From Favolaschia claudopus (taxonomy: Eukaryota > Basidiomycota > Agaricomycetes > Agaricales > Mycenaceae), in the NCBI GenBank assembly GCA_037176885.1, contig JAWWNJ010000026.1:1302001-1366000 (forward strand): a DNA stretch of 64,000 bases, given 5' to 3'. The notes beneath the pieces were generated by a model. That model worked only from the letters and a program-made list of their open reading frames with translations. It was not told the origin of the DNA and did no database searches. The position numbers and the translations under genes are program-made. Each line of letters begins with the position of its first letter. Position 1 is the first letter of the stretch. This document shows positions 45,815 to 59,100 of the stretch, in pieces.

Positions 45815-46183
45815 TATCTGGAACCAATTCAAGTGATGTCGTCCTTTCACCTCGCGGTAATATATCTCTCATTGCTGAGCTACGCCCTCTGATCCATCGT
45901 TCCTTGCTCTATTATCTTACCTAGTTGCGCTACTAATTGAAATCCACGCTCGTTACCTACATCTAGCTCTCTCTCTCCCGTACATTCACTACTCAATACT
46001 GCTACATATTCACCCTGCCGACCGTCACCGTCCGCTCGTTATCTCATTATTTTCCTTATAGTACATACCGCTCATGTTCGTACATAGTCGCTACTCTACT
46101 TTACAATCTAATAGTTTGCCTTGACCGTGAAAACTTACCAATGAAAACCTTAGGTACATTTGGGGGGATTTTTTGCTCGACTT

Positions 46184-46371
46184 CATTTGGGGGGATTTTG
46201 ACTTCACAACTTTAAATGGGGGGAATTCCGCAATTTCCCCCCATTTGAATTCGGCGACTTCGGACATGTCTTTCTGGGGGGATTTACGTCAAAACCCCCA
46301 TTTATACGGGGGATCACCGAAAATTACATAAATTTGGGGGGAATGAATAAATGTGCACTTTAACCGCCATA
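46184..46371 (-). repeat. Right inverted repeat of the 6.9 kb element
   Basis: Reverse complement of 39468-39655. An extra partial repeat of the TACATTTGGGGGGATTTT segment lies just inside at about 46155. Confidence 0.92.
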
Positions 46372-46899
46372 CCTGAGTGAGTTAACCCCTGAGTTGCAAT
46401 TGCATCGAGTTATTCCGACTCGGAGTTGATTAACGATTAAATCTCCACAAGCGCCGAATGGATTGCGAGATATCTCCGGCGTCTGCCCCTGGTGTCGGTG
46501 TTGGCGGGAAGTAAATAAAATATTTGATAGAAGGGAAAGGAATTCTATGTAATTAGGCGAGGTGGGCTTTTGAGGCGCGAATCAGCATTCGGCGATGGGA
46601 ACGTGTATACAAAGAAATTAGTGCCGTGTTGGAACTTAGGCGAAGGGCGGAATCCTCAGCATGATTTAATACGTCTTCATCTTTGTGGAAAGGTTTTCGG
46701 CACGAATTTCCCGTCCGCCATCATGACAAGATCATAATCGGACCGTTGGGAGGGAGAATCTTTTCTTGTAGGTGAAGCTGCTCGGAACCTCAATCATCTG
46801 GTGGGCTTTTTTAGTTGCGGATTCTTCTGGACTTACAGAACGAAATTTCTCTTGTTATGTACTTCCGACTCTTATTTCAAACCTTCTGGGTCAATCAAC

Positions 46900-48430
46900 C
46901 GACTGAACGAAAAAAAGACTTCATAGTCGTCGAATAGTGGAGTGTCGAGTGGGATTTGATTGGGGGAGTCTGAAGTAAGCAGAGTGAGTGAGCGAGTGCC
47001 AGTTAGAATGCAACTTGAATCAACTTGAAGGTTCGCCGGGCAATCCAACCGCGACGGCCGAATTGTTGAATGAGTACATTTACTTACTCGAGAATAGGAT
47101 TCAAAACTCGGATTCAATTATCGTTTGAATGAAATCATCAATCTATGTGTGCATTATTCCTGTTAGCGGCGGACTTGGTTGCAACGGAAACGGACAAAAC
47201 GATTTTTCTCTCATGTTTTCGTCTTGATGAGGTGAGTGTGGTGAGGCGGGGGCATTGGGTGGAAGACAGAGCGTGTGTGCACCTGGTCATGGATAGTCGT
47301 TAATGTTGAACGTGGAGATTTACTTACCAGCGGTTGAGATTTGAGTGTCGTTTGAATGGTCATGTCAATTTAAACTCCACCTCGAAGCAGAACCTGGTGA
47401 GTTCAGGCTATAGCCTGTATTCCGGAGGTCTGTCGCACGTAGATTCAAGCCTACCCTTGACCTGCCCCCGAGCTAAACGTCCAATAGACTGTCAAAAAAT
47501 TCAATCTGTCGGCTTGAGTGCTTGACATAGGACTTGGCGGCCGATCCTTCCTGTCCTGGAACAGTAGATGAGTGATTCTAGAGCGCGGACACGACCGTTC
47601 GATGGGGGTGGGAGCATGCTTGCTGTTGGGATACGTTTGATTTGAATTTGAGGAGATGCATATGTATGGTTTAAAAGTTGCTTAATTTTGGAGGATCGAT
47701 AGGGGAACGAGAAGATTTACTTACTCGAGTTCCGAGGACGGGATTTAGTTATTGTTTGAATGCGAAATATAAATCTCTATGCTTAGAATTTGAGTTCCTG
47801 TTTGTTTGAACATGGCAGGATTTGAATGAAGCGTGAACGTGAAGGCAAACTTGAACGCACAACACGGCCTTTTCATCTCGATGAAGTGAATGCGGTGAGG
47901 CGGCGGAATTGGGTAGGAGGATGGAGGGAGTGTGTAGCTGGGAGGGAATAGTCGATGGCGTTGAACGCGGAGATTTATTACTTACTCGAGGATGGGATCA
48001 TTCATCGTTTGTCAGATGGAAGTCTAAATCTGTAGAGAATCTCTGTTAGCAGAATTCGTAGGCTGTAGCACCGGAAACGCACAAAAACACTTTCTCACCT
48101 TTTCATCTTGCCCGTCGACGTTAGTGCTCGACTCGCTGCCGATCCTTCCTGTCCGGAATAGTGGACGAGTGAAATTCCCTGTTTCAACTTTCGGCGAATG
48201 TCGAATTCCGATGGTGTTCGTTCGTCGTGCGGCGACTTTGATGGAGTCTGACAAATAAAATTCGCTAGAGTCCAACTTGAAGTAGAGCCTGGTGAGTTGA
48301 CACTATAGCCTGTATTCTGGGTGTCTGTCGCATGCCGATTCCAGTCTTATTCGAGTCTACGACTCTACTTACCCCGAGCTGAACGTCCCCAAAGTGTCAA
48401 GAAAGTGTCTCAGAAACTCAATCTTGTAAG
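46900..48430. repeat. Diverged direct repeats, no gene recognised
   Basis: Landmarks recur in order: GATTTACTTACTCGAG at 47078, about 47714 and (as GATTTATTACTTACTCGAG) 47971; a TCATCTCGATGAAGTGAATGCGG-like segment near 47220 and 47875; and an AGCCTGGTGAGTT...CTATAGCCTGTATTC segment near 47391 and 48287. At least two and probably three units of about 0.6-0.9 kb are present, heavily diverged. The flanks 46378-46900 and 48430-48760 contain nothing recognised. Confidence 0.6.
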
Positions 48431-48763
48431 AAAACACAACAGTATCGACGTTTCGGACGTCTCAGTGGGCCCCACTCACCAGGAGAGAAGACTGAGTCCG
48501 TTGGGAACAATTCTCTCTGAGAACTCGGGTAGAATCTCGGGTAGAATAGATGCGAGAGAAAAACCAGAGAAAACTGAGAGAAAGATGGGAGAGCTCGGGT
48601 AGAAAATTGACTCACACGCTGTCGGCGCGTCAGCTCGGAGACGCGACGCGTTTCCTTCTTACCTTTCCCTCACTATGAGTCTCCAGCAACTGCTGGCTGC
48701 ATAAATCCAGTATCCTTGCTTGTCTGATATCAGTTTTAACAGCTTGACATTCTTACGCATGGC

Positions 48764-48997
48764 TTGCTTCAAGTTGCTTGGCGCGGCCGCTCATTGAATC
48801 GGAGGCGGCCTCCGGACTTGCTTCACTGCGGTCTCCTCGAGCTCCTCGCAGGCACTGTTTCGGAACAAAATCTTCCGTTGGTTCAGACTTGCTGGGCCGC
48901 TTTCAAGGAAATTATTTGGAACCACCCAGAAGTGCTACCAACCGAAGAAGAAATTACAAAATACAATGATGCAGCTCTGTGCCGGGTTACCCTGTAA
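48764..48997 (+). pseudogene. Relic of an Agaricomycete KDZ-type/CxC-associated protein segment
   Basis: The frame ends in WAAFKEIIWNHPEVLPTEEE followed by ITKYNDAAL, a segment I associate with the N-terminal part of cysteine-rich KDZ-associated proteins in mushrooms (AWQ.FK.I.W..P...PTEEQI..YN..AL). Only this portion is present and it runs into a stop at 48997. The assignment is from memory and tentative. Confidence 0.4.
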
Positions 48998-49729
48998 ATT
49001 AACTTCATTTATGGTCGCACGTACTACTACAAACGCGAACCAGCTGGTTGACCAGACGGTAGACGGATATCTCCGGCAGCGCCTCGTCTCGGCCTTGATG
49101 CCGGAAAGGTTCGGGCATGCGCGGGATCAGTTGATTAGCGGATAATTCTACGCGGTTTCTCAGAGAGAATTCTCCCTCCCAGCGGGTTCAGACTTCTGCA
49201 CCAGGATGAACGCAAGACGAAAACGCAGAAAACGACAAGCGCTGATTGCCGACGGCTAGCCGTTGTTTGTTGTTGTTTCCTCCGCCTCTTTCCCCGCACT
49301 CCTTTTCAGTGACCATTCATTTCAATTTCAATTCACCTGTCTCACCACTCCTTGCTCCCTACCAATAACTTGAAGATACTAGAGCTATGCCTGGGGACTC
49401 GTCCGCCACCGTTACCGCCCGCCCATCGTCATCCTCCTCGACGAACGCTCTCCGAAAACGCGGTTACTACGTTCTGGTCCAGCTGGAACGCCTCAGTCGG
49501 TCGTTCCGAATTGAACGCGCGCTGCGACTCCGACGAGAACAATCACAATCACGACCAGGAAGAGTCGCAGTCGTTGCCGTCGCCAGTAAAGTCGTATGAA
49601 GATACAGGGTCGGCGCGGAGAGGGCGCTGAGGGGGCGATGAAGATGACGGCAAGAAGACTGCGCCTCATTCCCAGACTGGTAGCGACATCTCAAATACGT
49701 TGTTCTACTCTTGCTGCTTATGTTCTATC
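48998..49729. other. Unassigned stretch before the right block
   Basis: Two overlapping plus-strand frames (49352-49630 and 49387-49599) are Ser/Arg-rich. MPGDSSATVTARPSSSSS at 49387 might be a first exon of whatever gene gave rise to the CT-rich block, but this cannot be shown. Confidence 0.3.
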
Positions 49730-52700
49730 TACACCTATGAAGGTGCGTCTCTCTTGGTCCTCTGTCGACTTTTTCACTGAATCGATCTGCATCTTGTAGC
49801 CAGTTCCAGTTCCCTACCCCTGCAAATCGCTCCCTGACATTGACATCCCGCCGCTCATCCCCGGCCTTCGCGGTCCACATCGTCCGCGCAAAATTCCAAC
49901 TTCGCATTCATCCTCAAACTCCTCCTCTTCGCCCTCTCACCCTCGGCATTTCCCCGCATCCTGCACCTCCTTCCTCTCCTCGTTCTCTTCGCACCACGGC
50001 AGCCTGCAACGATATCTCCACCACCCCGATCCCCATGTGAATACGTCTCCGCCTCGCAGCGCGCGCTAGCATTCGACACGCTCAAATCCCCTGTCTCGGC
50101 AACTCGTCGTACCACGCCGCGCGACACGCTGTCCCTGCAGCATCGTCGACCTTCGGGTCCACCCTCTTCAATCTACGCCGCCATCCTTCCCTGCCCAAAC
50201 TCGTTTCCTCGCGCCTCGTCTGTCCCCAGTGTCGAATTCGCGCGATCTCTTCCACTTGCACCCGCAACACCGCGGCGCCGCCACACCGCGTCCACATCGA
50301 CACCTTGAAAAAGGATGAGACGACCTTCCCCGCCTTCCCTGCTACGAATGCTCCGCTCGGCCGTTCTATCCCAACTCAATCAAATCCAAACCCTCACCGA
50401 CTTTGCATCCGAGTTCAGTCGTGACCCACCTTACCCCCTACCTCACCGCCGCCATACGTACCACGAGCTGCGCGTACGTCCGGGATTCTCTCTATAAGAA
50501 GTCGGCCAACGCGTGAAGAGGGTCGGCGAAGAGTGAGCGTAGGGTAGGATTATCAGTGTAAGCAAGAAACGATGCAGGTTGCACCAGGAGGAGGAGGATG
50601 GCGTTGGGGAATGGTCAGGGACGGAGGGATGAGGGGGAAGGGAAGCTGCGGTGGCAAGGGAAGGGGGAGGAGATGGGGGGAAAGGACCGGAAGACGAGAG
50701 GGAGAGGCTTTATGAGGGGCGAAGGAGTTGTTGTTGCTGGGGTGGGGTAGCGGCGGGGTAGATGCGTCTACGTCTGCACCACGCCCAGGCGCGACCAGGG
50801 ATGCATGCGAGTCGGAATAAGAACGCGAAGGGGGATACGAGGAGGGAGGAAGAGGACATGAGGCGAGAGGATGCTCCTAGATTCGACTCGATTGGATATG
50901 TGAGCCTGAGGACGAGGGGGAAGACGTGTCGTTTGGGACCGGGAACGGGGTAAATCGACGTTCGTCATCTTCTTCCTCTTTCCCCAGACCTACACTGACT
51001 CCACATGTAGTTAGGTTGCTTCTCTTCTGCATAGGCAGCGTCGGCGTTAGCGTAGGCGTTTACGAGCGCCAGTATCAATCGAAATCAGCATTCGTTGGTG
51101 AGCCGCGCGTCCATTGGGATATCACATTAACACTCACACCAATCGTCAGATCAATGGCAATATACCTCGTCGAATCGCCTGTCGTCGTCATCAGGAAGGG
51201 GGAAGGTTTGATGGTCGATTTAGGGGAGGGGGTGAAGGTGCGAGCGCGCTGTGCGCTTCCCTTCGGTGTCGGCGCCAGCGTTGGTGTCGGCATTGGCCTG
51301 AATCCGAATTCGAATACAGCAGGGTAAGCCGCGCGTCCATTAGGATATCCTCATCAACACTCACATCAATGGACAGATCGACAGCAGCGATACTCCCCTA
51401 GCCGCGCGTTCTCGTCGTTCGTCGGCCTGGGAGTATGGCTAGAGTTGGGGAGGCGCAGCGTCAGTCGTCGTCGTCGTCGTTGTCGGGCTTCGTATCGCGA
51501 GAGGAGAGGTAGTGTGGTGAGACGAGGAAGGGGAGGTGGATCTGGGTGATACTGAATCGGGGATGAGGGAGCCAGCGAACACTGTGTGCTGCTGCCCCTA
51601 CCTCTTGCTCTTGGCCTCGTCGTCGGCATCTGTGTCCACCGCCGCGCATCCACCTCGCTTCTCTTGGTCTTAGTCTTGGTCGATAGGACGAGCGAACGAA
51701 CAAGACTACCTTCTCCGTCTCCGTCTCCGTCATGCCCATTCCCATTCTCCACACCAACTTGCGCTTCGCAAGGCGCCGAACATGCCCAACGCACTGCCGC
51801 CGTCGCTATTTGATAGGCATAAGTAGCGTCTGCGGGAGTCATGCAGGCGGCATTGTGACTCGAGCGAGGTGAGGTGGCTATTCGCGCGTCGCACATGCGT
51901 AACGTTGGGAGATGTCGTCGGAGGGATGGGGCTGGGTGTTTGGGTGGTGAAGAGGATGGCGACGCTATGATGCAAGGTCGATAATTCAGAAAGATGCAGG
52001 CGGCGGTACGTTCTATTCACAATGCACGATTCCTCGTCTGATTACTTTCGTTCGTTCGTTCTTCAGTGCTGCTTCCTGCGCCATCGTGTCTGTAGGGACG
52101 CGTGTCATGATGACTCAGAAGGATTTGGGCGGGGTCAGACGAGGTGCAGGGAGGACAACGGAAGGCGAGTGCCAGATTTCGTCGGGTCGTTCTCGGTCTA
52201 TGAATAGCTGGTACGTATACCTGTAACCTACTTCGTTGAGGATTCGTCTGATCTGAATTCTAGGTCTTACATAGCGGCTGGAGACCAGGGATGTGGGATC
52301 CATACGTATAGGGAGTCTTTACGAAGTGTACGACTGACCTCATCGATCCAGTGCGCCTGTCGTGTCTTTCCGCCCATTGTTCCGATGTCTCGGGCTCGTC
52401 TTGGGGTTTGGTGGATACGAAGCGCCGAGTCCTGTGTCCTCGTCAAGCCGGGCGCGGATGGCGGATACCCGGCGATTAAGACAAAGAGAAATGCGTTATC
52501 TTCGTGCTTGGAGGACGTTTCGGCCTCTGCACCGGCACGCACATCGACGTTCGCAAGGAAGGGGCATAGCATTCCAATCCCGCTGAACCCTCGCACCGTC
52601 CGCACCTCCCGCCTCTTGATACATAACATACCTATCCTACCACCGCCGTTTTGGCTCTTGCCTTCGGCTCAGCATATCCCCCAACCCCCTGCGCTGCCCT

Positions 52701-54087
52701 CCTCGTACATAATACGCTCCCCCGATTACATCAGCTCCTCCACCAGCCGCTCAAATGTATTCGAAACGCAGAACGTCTTCATGATCGTCCTGGTCGCTTT
52801 ACTTGAAACACTCAGCGGCGCCGTAGGATCGCTCTGCCTCATCAACCCGCCGTCCTCAGTGTCGACGGATTGAGCACTGACTCGTTTGACATCCAGTCAA
52901 ACAAGGAACGTCGACCATGCGACCTCCCCCATCTTTTCGAGTCGAATGGCGGGCGCCATACCCGAAATTCGACGTCGAGTACGCTGCGAGATGGTACGAC
53001 GTTGTGCGAGAACTAAAAGTAGAGGGGGAAGTGCGGGCGGGGGGCGAGGGGAGTGAAGAAGGTGGAGATGGCGGGGAGGTTGAAGATGAGCGGGATGGCA
53101 GAGATCTTGATGAGAGTTCAAAGTCACAGGTCATGTCTATGCTATGTGGTCCGGGCAGGCGCCGGGGATGGACGGCGCGAGGAGGAGCATGTTGTTAGGC
53201 TCTGCTGCTCAGTCTTTTTGTTTTCAAATTTTGCTGCCGCGCTGCGGAAGAGGCCTCTTCATTCCGTGGTGCAGTAGCAGTGATGCCGATAGGTCTCTAA
53301 CTCTCTGTCACGCTGAATGGGCGACTTCGGGTTCGCTAGTGATAGGAATGCTGAATGGGGAGCAATGAGGGTGCCGTTGGCGATGTATGGAAGCTCTTCG
53401 TTTTCTCCTCCGCAGCATCTTTTCTGTTATTCCGTCTCCCCTTACCCCTCTTCCTTTACCTCGTACATCCACCTCGTTAACGTACTACACGCCCTTCACC
53501 GCCGTTCCTATTCCTGACTTGAACTCAACGCGTCGTCGTCCCGCCAGTCTGCTCACCGATCATGATTCATCTGTGTCAGGGTCCGTGTTGTCGTAGGTGC
53601 CGTGGGCCTGGCGACGGCAGAGATGTGGCGATTTCGGTAAAGCGAGCTGGTCGATGTAGGGTCTGGTGAGATAGGGGGGGAAGGGGTAAGATGTCTGATG
53701 GAGACATGAGCTACGATTCTTTCTCTTCCAAACGTATGTGCGGAAAAGGTTGGAATTTGAATGCACCTGGTCAAGCACGCTCCATCCTCCGTTTCTACTA
53801 CCATTCTGTGCGCTTTGCATGCGAAGAGCCACAACGCACGTATGTACGCATTTTCTACGTCTTATCCATTCCGAAATTATGAATTCATGAACTGCTTCGT
53901 CTCAATTCAGCTCAACCTAATGCGGCCTCAGGTACAGGTACTCCTCTTGTCTAATACGCCGAAAACATGCATCCCCGCTAGGATATCGTTGCAACAATCT
54001 TGGTCGAAAACACTCATGATCTCCAAAGCTTCGGAAATTTTCGCTTCCTTTTTCCGCAACAGGCACCGTACCTGTGCGCTTATGCTC
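49730..54087. repeat. CT-rich duplicated block, right copy
   Basis: Same order and orientation as 3890-9960: a CT-rich start (GAAGGTGCGTCT shared at 49739 and 3916), one full 1.3 kb module (about 49830-51110), the half unit at 51255-51400, then long matching stretches from about 51900 to 54087. It lacks the second tandem module and the 233 bp MITE. Open frames are low-complexity and not assigned. Confidence 0.7.
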
Positions 54088-54558
54088 GGTCCCTGTTGCT
54101 GATTGGACACTTAGTGGTCTTGTGGGATTCGTGGGAGCCAGGGGCGCTGTCATACAGTGCTAATGGACAGATTCATGGAACGGTTGCAGTCTTGTTTCTA
54201 TTTGGCTGCTTGATCGCGTCCCTTCTGAGAAAACATTGACAGATATGAGACTGTGACCCCTGTTCTATGTTTTCATTCGATACGGTTACCAATCGACCCA
54301 GCGGTCAACCAAAGCGAAAAGATTTGATTTGTTTCCTGAAAGCCGAGTGCCCTTCCATATCTTGAATGTCTTCAAGGGTCACACAATTTCAACGGTGCGG
54401 TTATCTGTGCTATTATTTCATGTCTTTCCCATACAGGAATAACTTGACACTGATGAAAGGATGTAAAACACAGCTCGCTCTCACGAAAGACGTCGGACAC
54501 AGATACAAAAGTACCCTTTGGCAAAGCACTTCCCAGCGAAAGTATGCCCCACCCAACC
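54088..54558. repeat. Upstream region of NLR 2
   Basis: Near-identical to 33293-33774. The junction with the block reads CGGTCCCTGTTGCTGATTGG, i.e. the uninterrupted form of the site that holds the 1.5 kb and KDZ elements in the left copy. Confidence 0.75.
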
Positions 54559-55998
54559 ATGATCTCGCATGTAACACCCGGCTTGGCTCGAGCAGCTGAG
54601 CTTTTGTCTGCGCTCAACGATGGCTTTTCTCCACCTTTCATCAACACACTGTCAAGTACAACTACTGCTCTGGCCGATGCTCTACAGGTAAAGCAATGTC
54701 AGAAATAATGAATGATGCTTAGAACAGTCTTACAGAATGTCAAACGAAATCAAGATGATTGTGCCAAGCTTGTAGAACATATTCCAACGCTACTTACAGC
54801 AATTGTCGACCTACATATGAAAGCAGAACCTGCTGGGATCATATCTGCTGCAATGCTCTTCAATTTAGGACAGTTCACTGAGTAATTAATTGTTTTTTGG
54901 TGAATGAGCAAATGGTCTGATATGTTTCAACAGAACACTTGCACAGATCTACACATATGTTGAAGCTCAGCTTGGGGGACGCACACTAAGACATTTTTTC
55001 CGACAGGGTGATACCAACACACTGCTCAAAACATGCTATGCTGGACTTGAGCAAGCTAAAGTTACATTCAAGGTAGACTCGGTGTATCTTCTTATAACCC
55101 GAGTCTGAATCGCTGCAGATAAATATGTTGACGGGTATTTCCGGTGATATTGTGCAGATGCAAAACACTCTGGACAATATGCATGATGAACTCTTGGAGT
55201 CAATATCCTCAGTCACAGAAGTAGAATCTGAGAAGAACTCATCGGTACATATCATCTATGAAAATGACAGCATTCATCAAACTGATGCATACTAGATATA
55301 TCATTCTTCAAGAATATCACAGACCAGGTATGTTTTTCTGGAAAAACAACCAAATACTATCAGATACTGAAAATTTCTGCTGCAGTTCAGTTTCAATTTC
55401 TGTTCTCCCAGCCAAGCCAACAATATTCCATGGACGTGAAATTGAAGTTGCTAGTATTCTGAAACTCCTTCAACTACCCTCACCCAGAATTGCTATCCTT
55501 GGTGCTGGAGGAATGGGCAAAACAAGTCTGGCAAGAGTTGCTCTACATGAAAGAGAAGTCACAGCACGTTATGAGATGCGGCTCTTTGTTTCTTGTGAAG
55601 CTACCAGTAATGGCATTGACATTGCCAATATCATTGGCTCACAACTAGGTTTGAAACCAGGCAAGGACATCAGAAAACTTGTTGTGCAGTTTCTTGAAAA
55701 GGGACCACCGTGTCTCCTTATTCTGGACAATTTAGAGACACCTTGGGAGCCTCTAGAATCGCGGATCAGTGTTGAAGAGTTTTTAGCATTGCTTTCAGAT
55801 ATAAAACATCTGGCTTTGGTGGTGAGACTTGATAATGAAGTGAGTATAACAAACTAATTCATTGCTCATAGATTACAATGAGAGGGGCTGAAAGACCAAA
55901 CCAACTCCCTTGGTCTCGTCCATTCCTTCTTCCGTTGAAGCCACTATCAGATGAAGCTGCACAGCAAACCTTCACAGACATCACTGACTATACAAGGA
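54559..55998 (+). pseudogene. NLR 2, 5' part: MLKL-like N-terminus and NB-ARC
   Basis: Paralogue of NLR 1 with the same exon order. The start at 54559 and first exon are uninterrupted here. Exons about 54736-54883, 54932-55071 and 55119-55242 encode the helical N-terminal region. The NB-ARC exon has GAGGMGKTSLARVAL (about 55505-55550) and CLLILDNLETPWEP (about 55710-55750). The ITMRGAERPNQ exon starts near 55872 and reaches DITDYTRKW, missing three codons relative to NLR 1, before a LINE insertion at 56006. Up to that point the frame looks open. Confidence 0.85.
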
Positions 55999-56005
55999 AA
56001 TGGGG

Positions 56006-56032
56006 TTTTTTTTTTTTTTTTTTTTTTTTTTT
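56006..56032 (-). repeat. LINE poly-A tail
   Basis: 27 consecutive T on the plus strand, directly after TGGGG of the NLR coding sequence; an uninterrupted tail suggests a fairly recent insertion. Confidence 0.9.
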
Positions 56033-56184
56033 GGGAGCGTTTAAGTAACGATTATCAGTCTGCAGAAGCATTCCGAGTCGTCCGCTTTGGTTACTGGCTT
56101 TGGACCAGAAAATGCCGGGGAATTTGTCCGGGAGGAAATGCCTTACGCACGATTAATACCAGTGTGGGACTCCAGCAATCGACT

Positions 56185-59100
56185 TTATCCAATTCCGATT
56201 TTCGCAGGCTGTATACCCACTAAAACCCCCCTTGTATATGTCCAATCATCCGGCAACGAGTCCTCATCCATAAGTAACCCGCTCCAGGTATTCAATACCT
56301 CTTTCTTGCTAAATGCAAGGGAGCCGAATCTTGTTTTGTCTGTCAGGATCCGATCGCGATCCAAAGCCGAGTTTATTGCAGACAACCATTTGTTGTAAAC
56401 CTCTGCATGGGAGTGTATTTTCCCCGGGTTTTGAATTACACGGTCTACTCGTAGGCTCCAAATAAGGTGCCACGATACAGATATTAGGATGGCATATAGC
56501 CGAGACTTATGAGGCAAAAGCATATTCCGTTCGGATCTGAACTTGACTAGATTGCATCCCAGTACTAGTCCCCAATTTAATTTTGGCCAGCTTGTTCGTG
56601 GATATTTCATTGACCATAATTTTTCGGCAAGGTTCCAGATTATTTGTTGCTCCGGCAACGCACACTCTAAAGCAATGTGTTCCAGAGACTCTGTCACTCC
56701 GCAATTCTGGCAAGAGCCCATCGGATGTGCGCTATTCAAGTGGAACCAAAAGGCTCCCACTCGGAAGGTTTCATGCATACATTTCCAATTAAATTCTCTC
56801 GAGACCCTACGTAGCGTCGAGGATCTGATTGATTTCCAAACCATCGCATCGGACGGAGTATAGTCCGAAATTTCAGCGACAGAGCAACGAACACGATCCA
56901 AATTTACAAAGGTTGATCTCCGAAACGAATCCGCTCGAAGGTTTCGAATAATCTTGGTGAATGAATGCTGGTTTCCGCTTTGCAGTTGGATTCCCGGCTC
57001 GGTGAACATGATATCAAGCTGGGTGTCGAGCTCCATGGACTCGACCACGGAACACCTTTTCGCAGGCGACGTTGAAACCTTTTGGAATTTAACTCGGCCA
57101 GTTCTCTCATTCAGCGCCGCAAACACAGCCTTGATTAGTTTGAAGTTTTCGTCGAGCAATTTATTCTCGAAGTGTGCTCGTTCTTTCACAAATACCTGGG
57201 CCAGGTAGTGGGAAGTAGAACGAATCCGAAGAGGTACGTCTTTAGGTGTTGTCTGTAATTTGTGCAACAGGCCCCCTAATAAGCCTGTTGTGTAAGACAG
57301 CGGAATTTCTGGGGAGTCAAATGTCAGAGCATAACATTCACGGGAAGCCTCGGACTCCCCATTGCCGAGTGTCTCGAACATAAGTTCGACCGTGGGTTCG
57401 TATTCGCCTGCGTGTTCCACCCGACAGTGAAGAAATACATCAATTGATTGAATATTCACGCTGGAGGTAATATTTCTTCTCGCAGGTATAGTGTTGATAT
57501 TTTCCTCGATAGCAAAGATCTTGAAACCTGCATTGATATTGTCCAGACGGTAGTCGGGGTCATATATAAAGTCATGATCTACAAACATTAGTTCACTGTT
57601 TTGCTCTAGTTCAGCTTCAGAAAGTTTGAGTTCAGCGCAGAGATCGACACTTGGCACCTGGGGGTTCCATTTAGGACAAACCGAGTTTAGTAGCAATTTT
57701 GCAGTATCAATGCAGGTCCCCGGGTCTGTGCAACCTAACTCTACTCTATCCCGTCGGCACGGCGGGCATCCGCAGTTCTTGCGGCCAAATCCAGACGGGT
57801 TAACTTGGTGAGGTCTTCGCGGAAAAGTCGTCGTTCGCTCAGCAATTACAGTCAAATCCTGCAGTGATCGCACACCGTGGTTCAGACGTAAGCATGTAGT
57901 GTTCTTGCGTCGACAGGCTGATTTAAACAGAACGGCATCAACGGCCGGATGTTCCCATATCGGCATAAATAATTGGATGTTCGGTGACACCGAGAGAGCT
58001 GTGAAGTGTAGATGGTATTTTTCGGCTGCTTTAATCATCCTTTTTACTTGTTCCGGAAGTTTAGTCTTCGAAGAAATCGGGAAGTGGATATTCTGGAGGA
58101 ATATGTTGTATATTTGACCTGGGCGAAAGTTGAGATAACTTTTTTCGCCGTAGTTCCTGATCAAAAAGTCGATTAGATTGCACCAACGTGGACGGAGTGT
58201 ACCAAGTGCCAGATAACATTGCAGATTAAGCAGATCTATAGCCTCGTTCCGTGCGGGGATATCCAGGATTTGTTTGCCGCCTTGGAGAATGTCCAGAACC
58301 ATTGAATCATGGCCGACTCTGGCCCTTTTACCATCCCAAAGAAAATCGTGTTCAATTTTAACCAGTTTGTCTTCGACCTCTCGCGGCATACCCTGGACAC
58401 GGGCCAGGTATTGGGTTCTACCACCAATAACCATGTTGATAATGTGTCGTTTTCCTTCCAGCCCGGGTTTTGTCATCTGCCAGCGACGTAGATCGCAAGT
58501 GATCTTGTCCAGTACAGCTGGCCAAGGGGTGATGTATGTTACTTCATTCCCTATCCATGCACCTAGCATGCGACACGTCTCACCATCGGGTACGATCCGA
58601 ATTTCGTTCGCAATGTTACCGATTTGGGCGTTCGGGTTTACCCTCCGGTCCCTGAGCACTTTCATTCGATAGGTTCGCTGTCCGAAGGGAAGAATGACAG
58701 TCTTGTGTTCGTTGAATCTCGCTGTCGAAGCAGCACACCAAAGGTCTAATATTTTCCACAGTTCATCTAGGGAGTTTGTTGACGACAGATAAATTGTCGT
58801 ATCATCGGCAAACAGGGATATGACCAAGTTTTGCTCGGAGCCCGGGATTGGGATGCCTCTCAGACTTGATTTGCGAACCAGACAAGCCAGCGGTTCGATT
58901 GCAAGATTGAATAATAAGCAAGACAGAGGATCTCCTTGGCGTACACCGCGAATAACAAGGTATGGATCACTCAGCATTCCGTTCACAATAACAGTCGTTT
59001 CAGCGTTAGTATATAGACTTTGAATAAGATTAACAAATCGCGGCGGGAATCGCATATGTTGAAGGACACGTAGTAGGTAACAGTGATTTATCCTGTCGTA

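Larger units (their letters stand above)
39468..46371. mobile_element. 6.9 kb DNA transposon with rve-type transposase and two cargo genes
   Basis: Bounded by a 6 bp duplication CCTGAG (39462-39467 and 46372-46377) and by 188 bp inverted repeats that are nearly identical. It encodes an intact integrase-fold DDE protein (41157-43095), a BTB/POZ gene (minus) and a Cys-cluster gene (plus). The transposase type (WHMDGHHK...GDRGGEN...RIERLW), 6 bp duplication and long inverted repeats recall IS3EU-type eukaryotic transposons; this assignment is from memory and should be tested. Confidence 0.8.

Noticed and set aside
56006..56032. Poly-T tract as an assembly gap filler or promoter element
   Set aside because: Its position at the 3' end of the minus-strand LINE, next to interrupted NLR codons, explains it as a poly-A tail.
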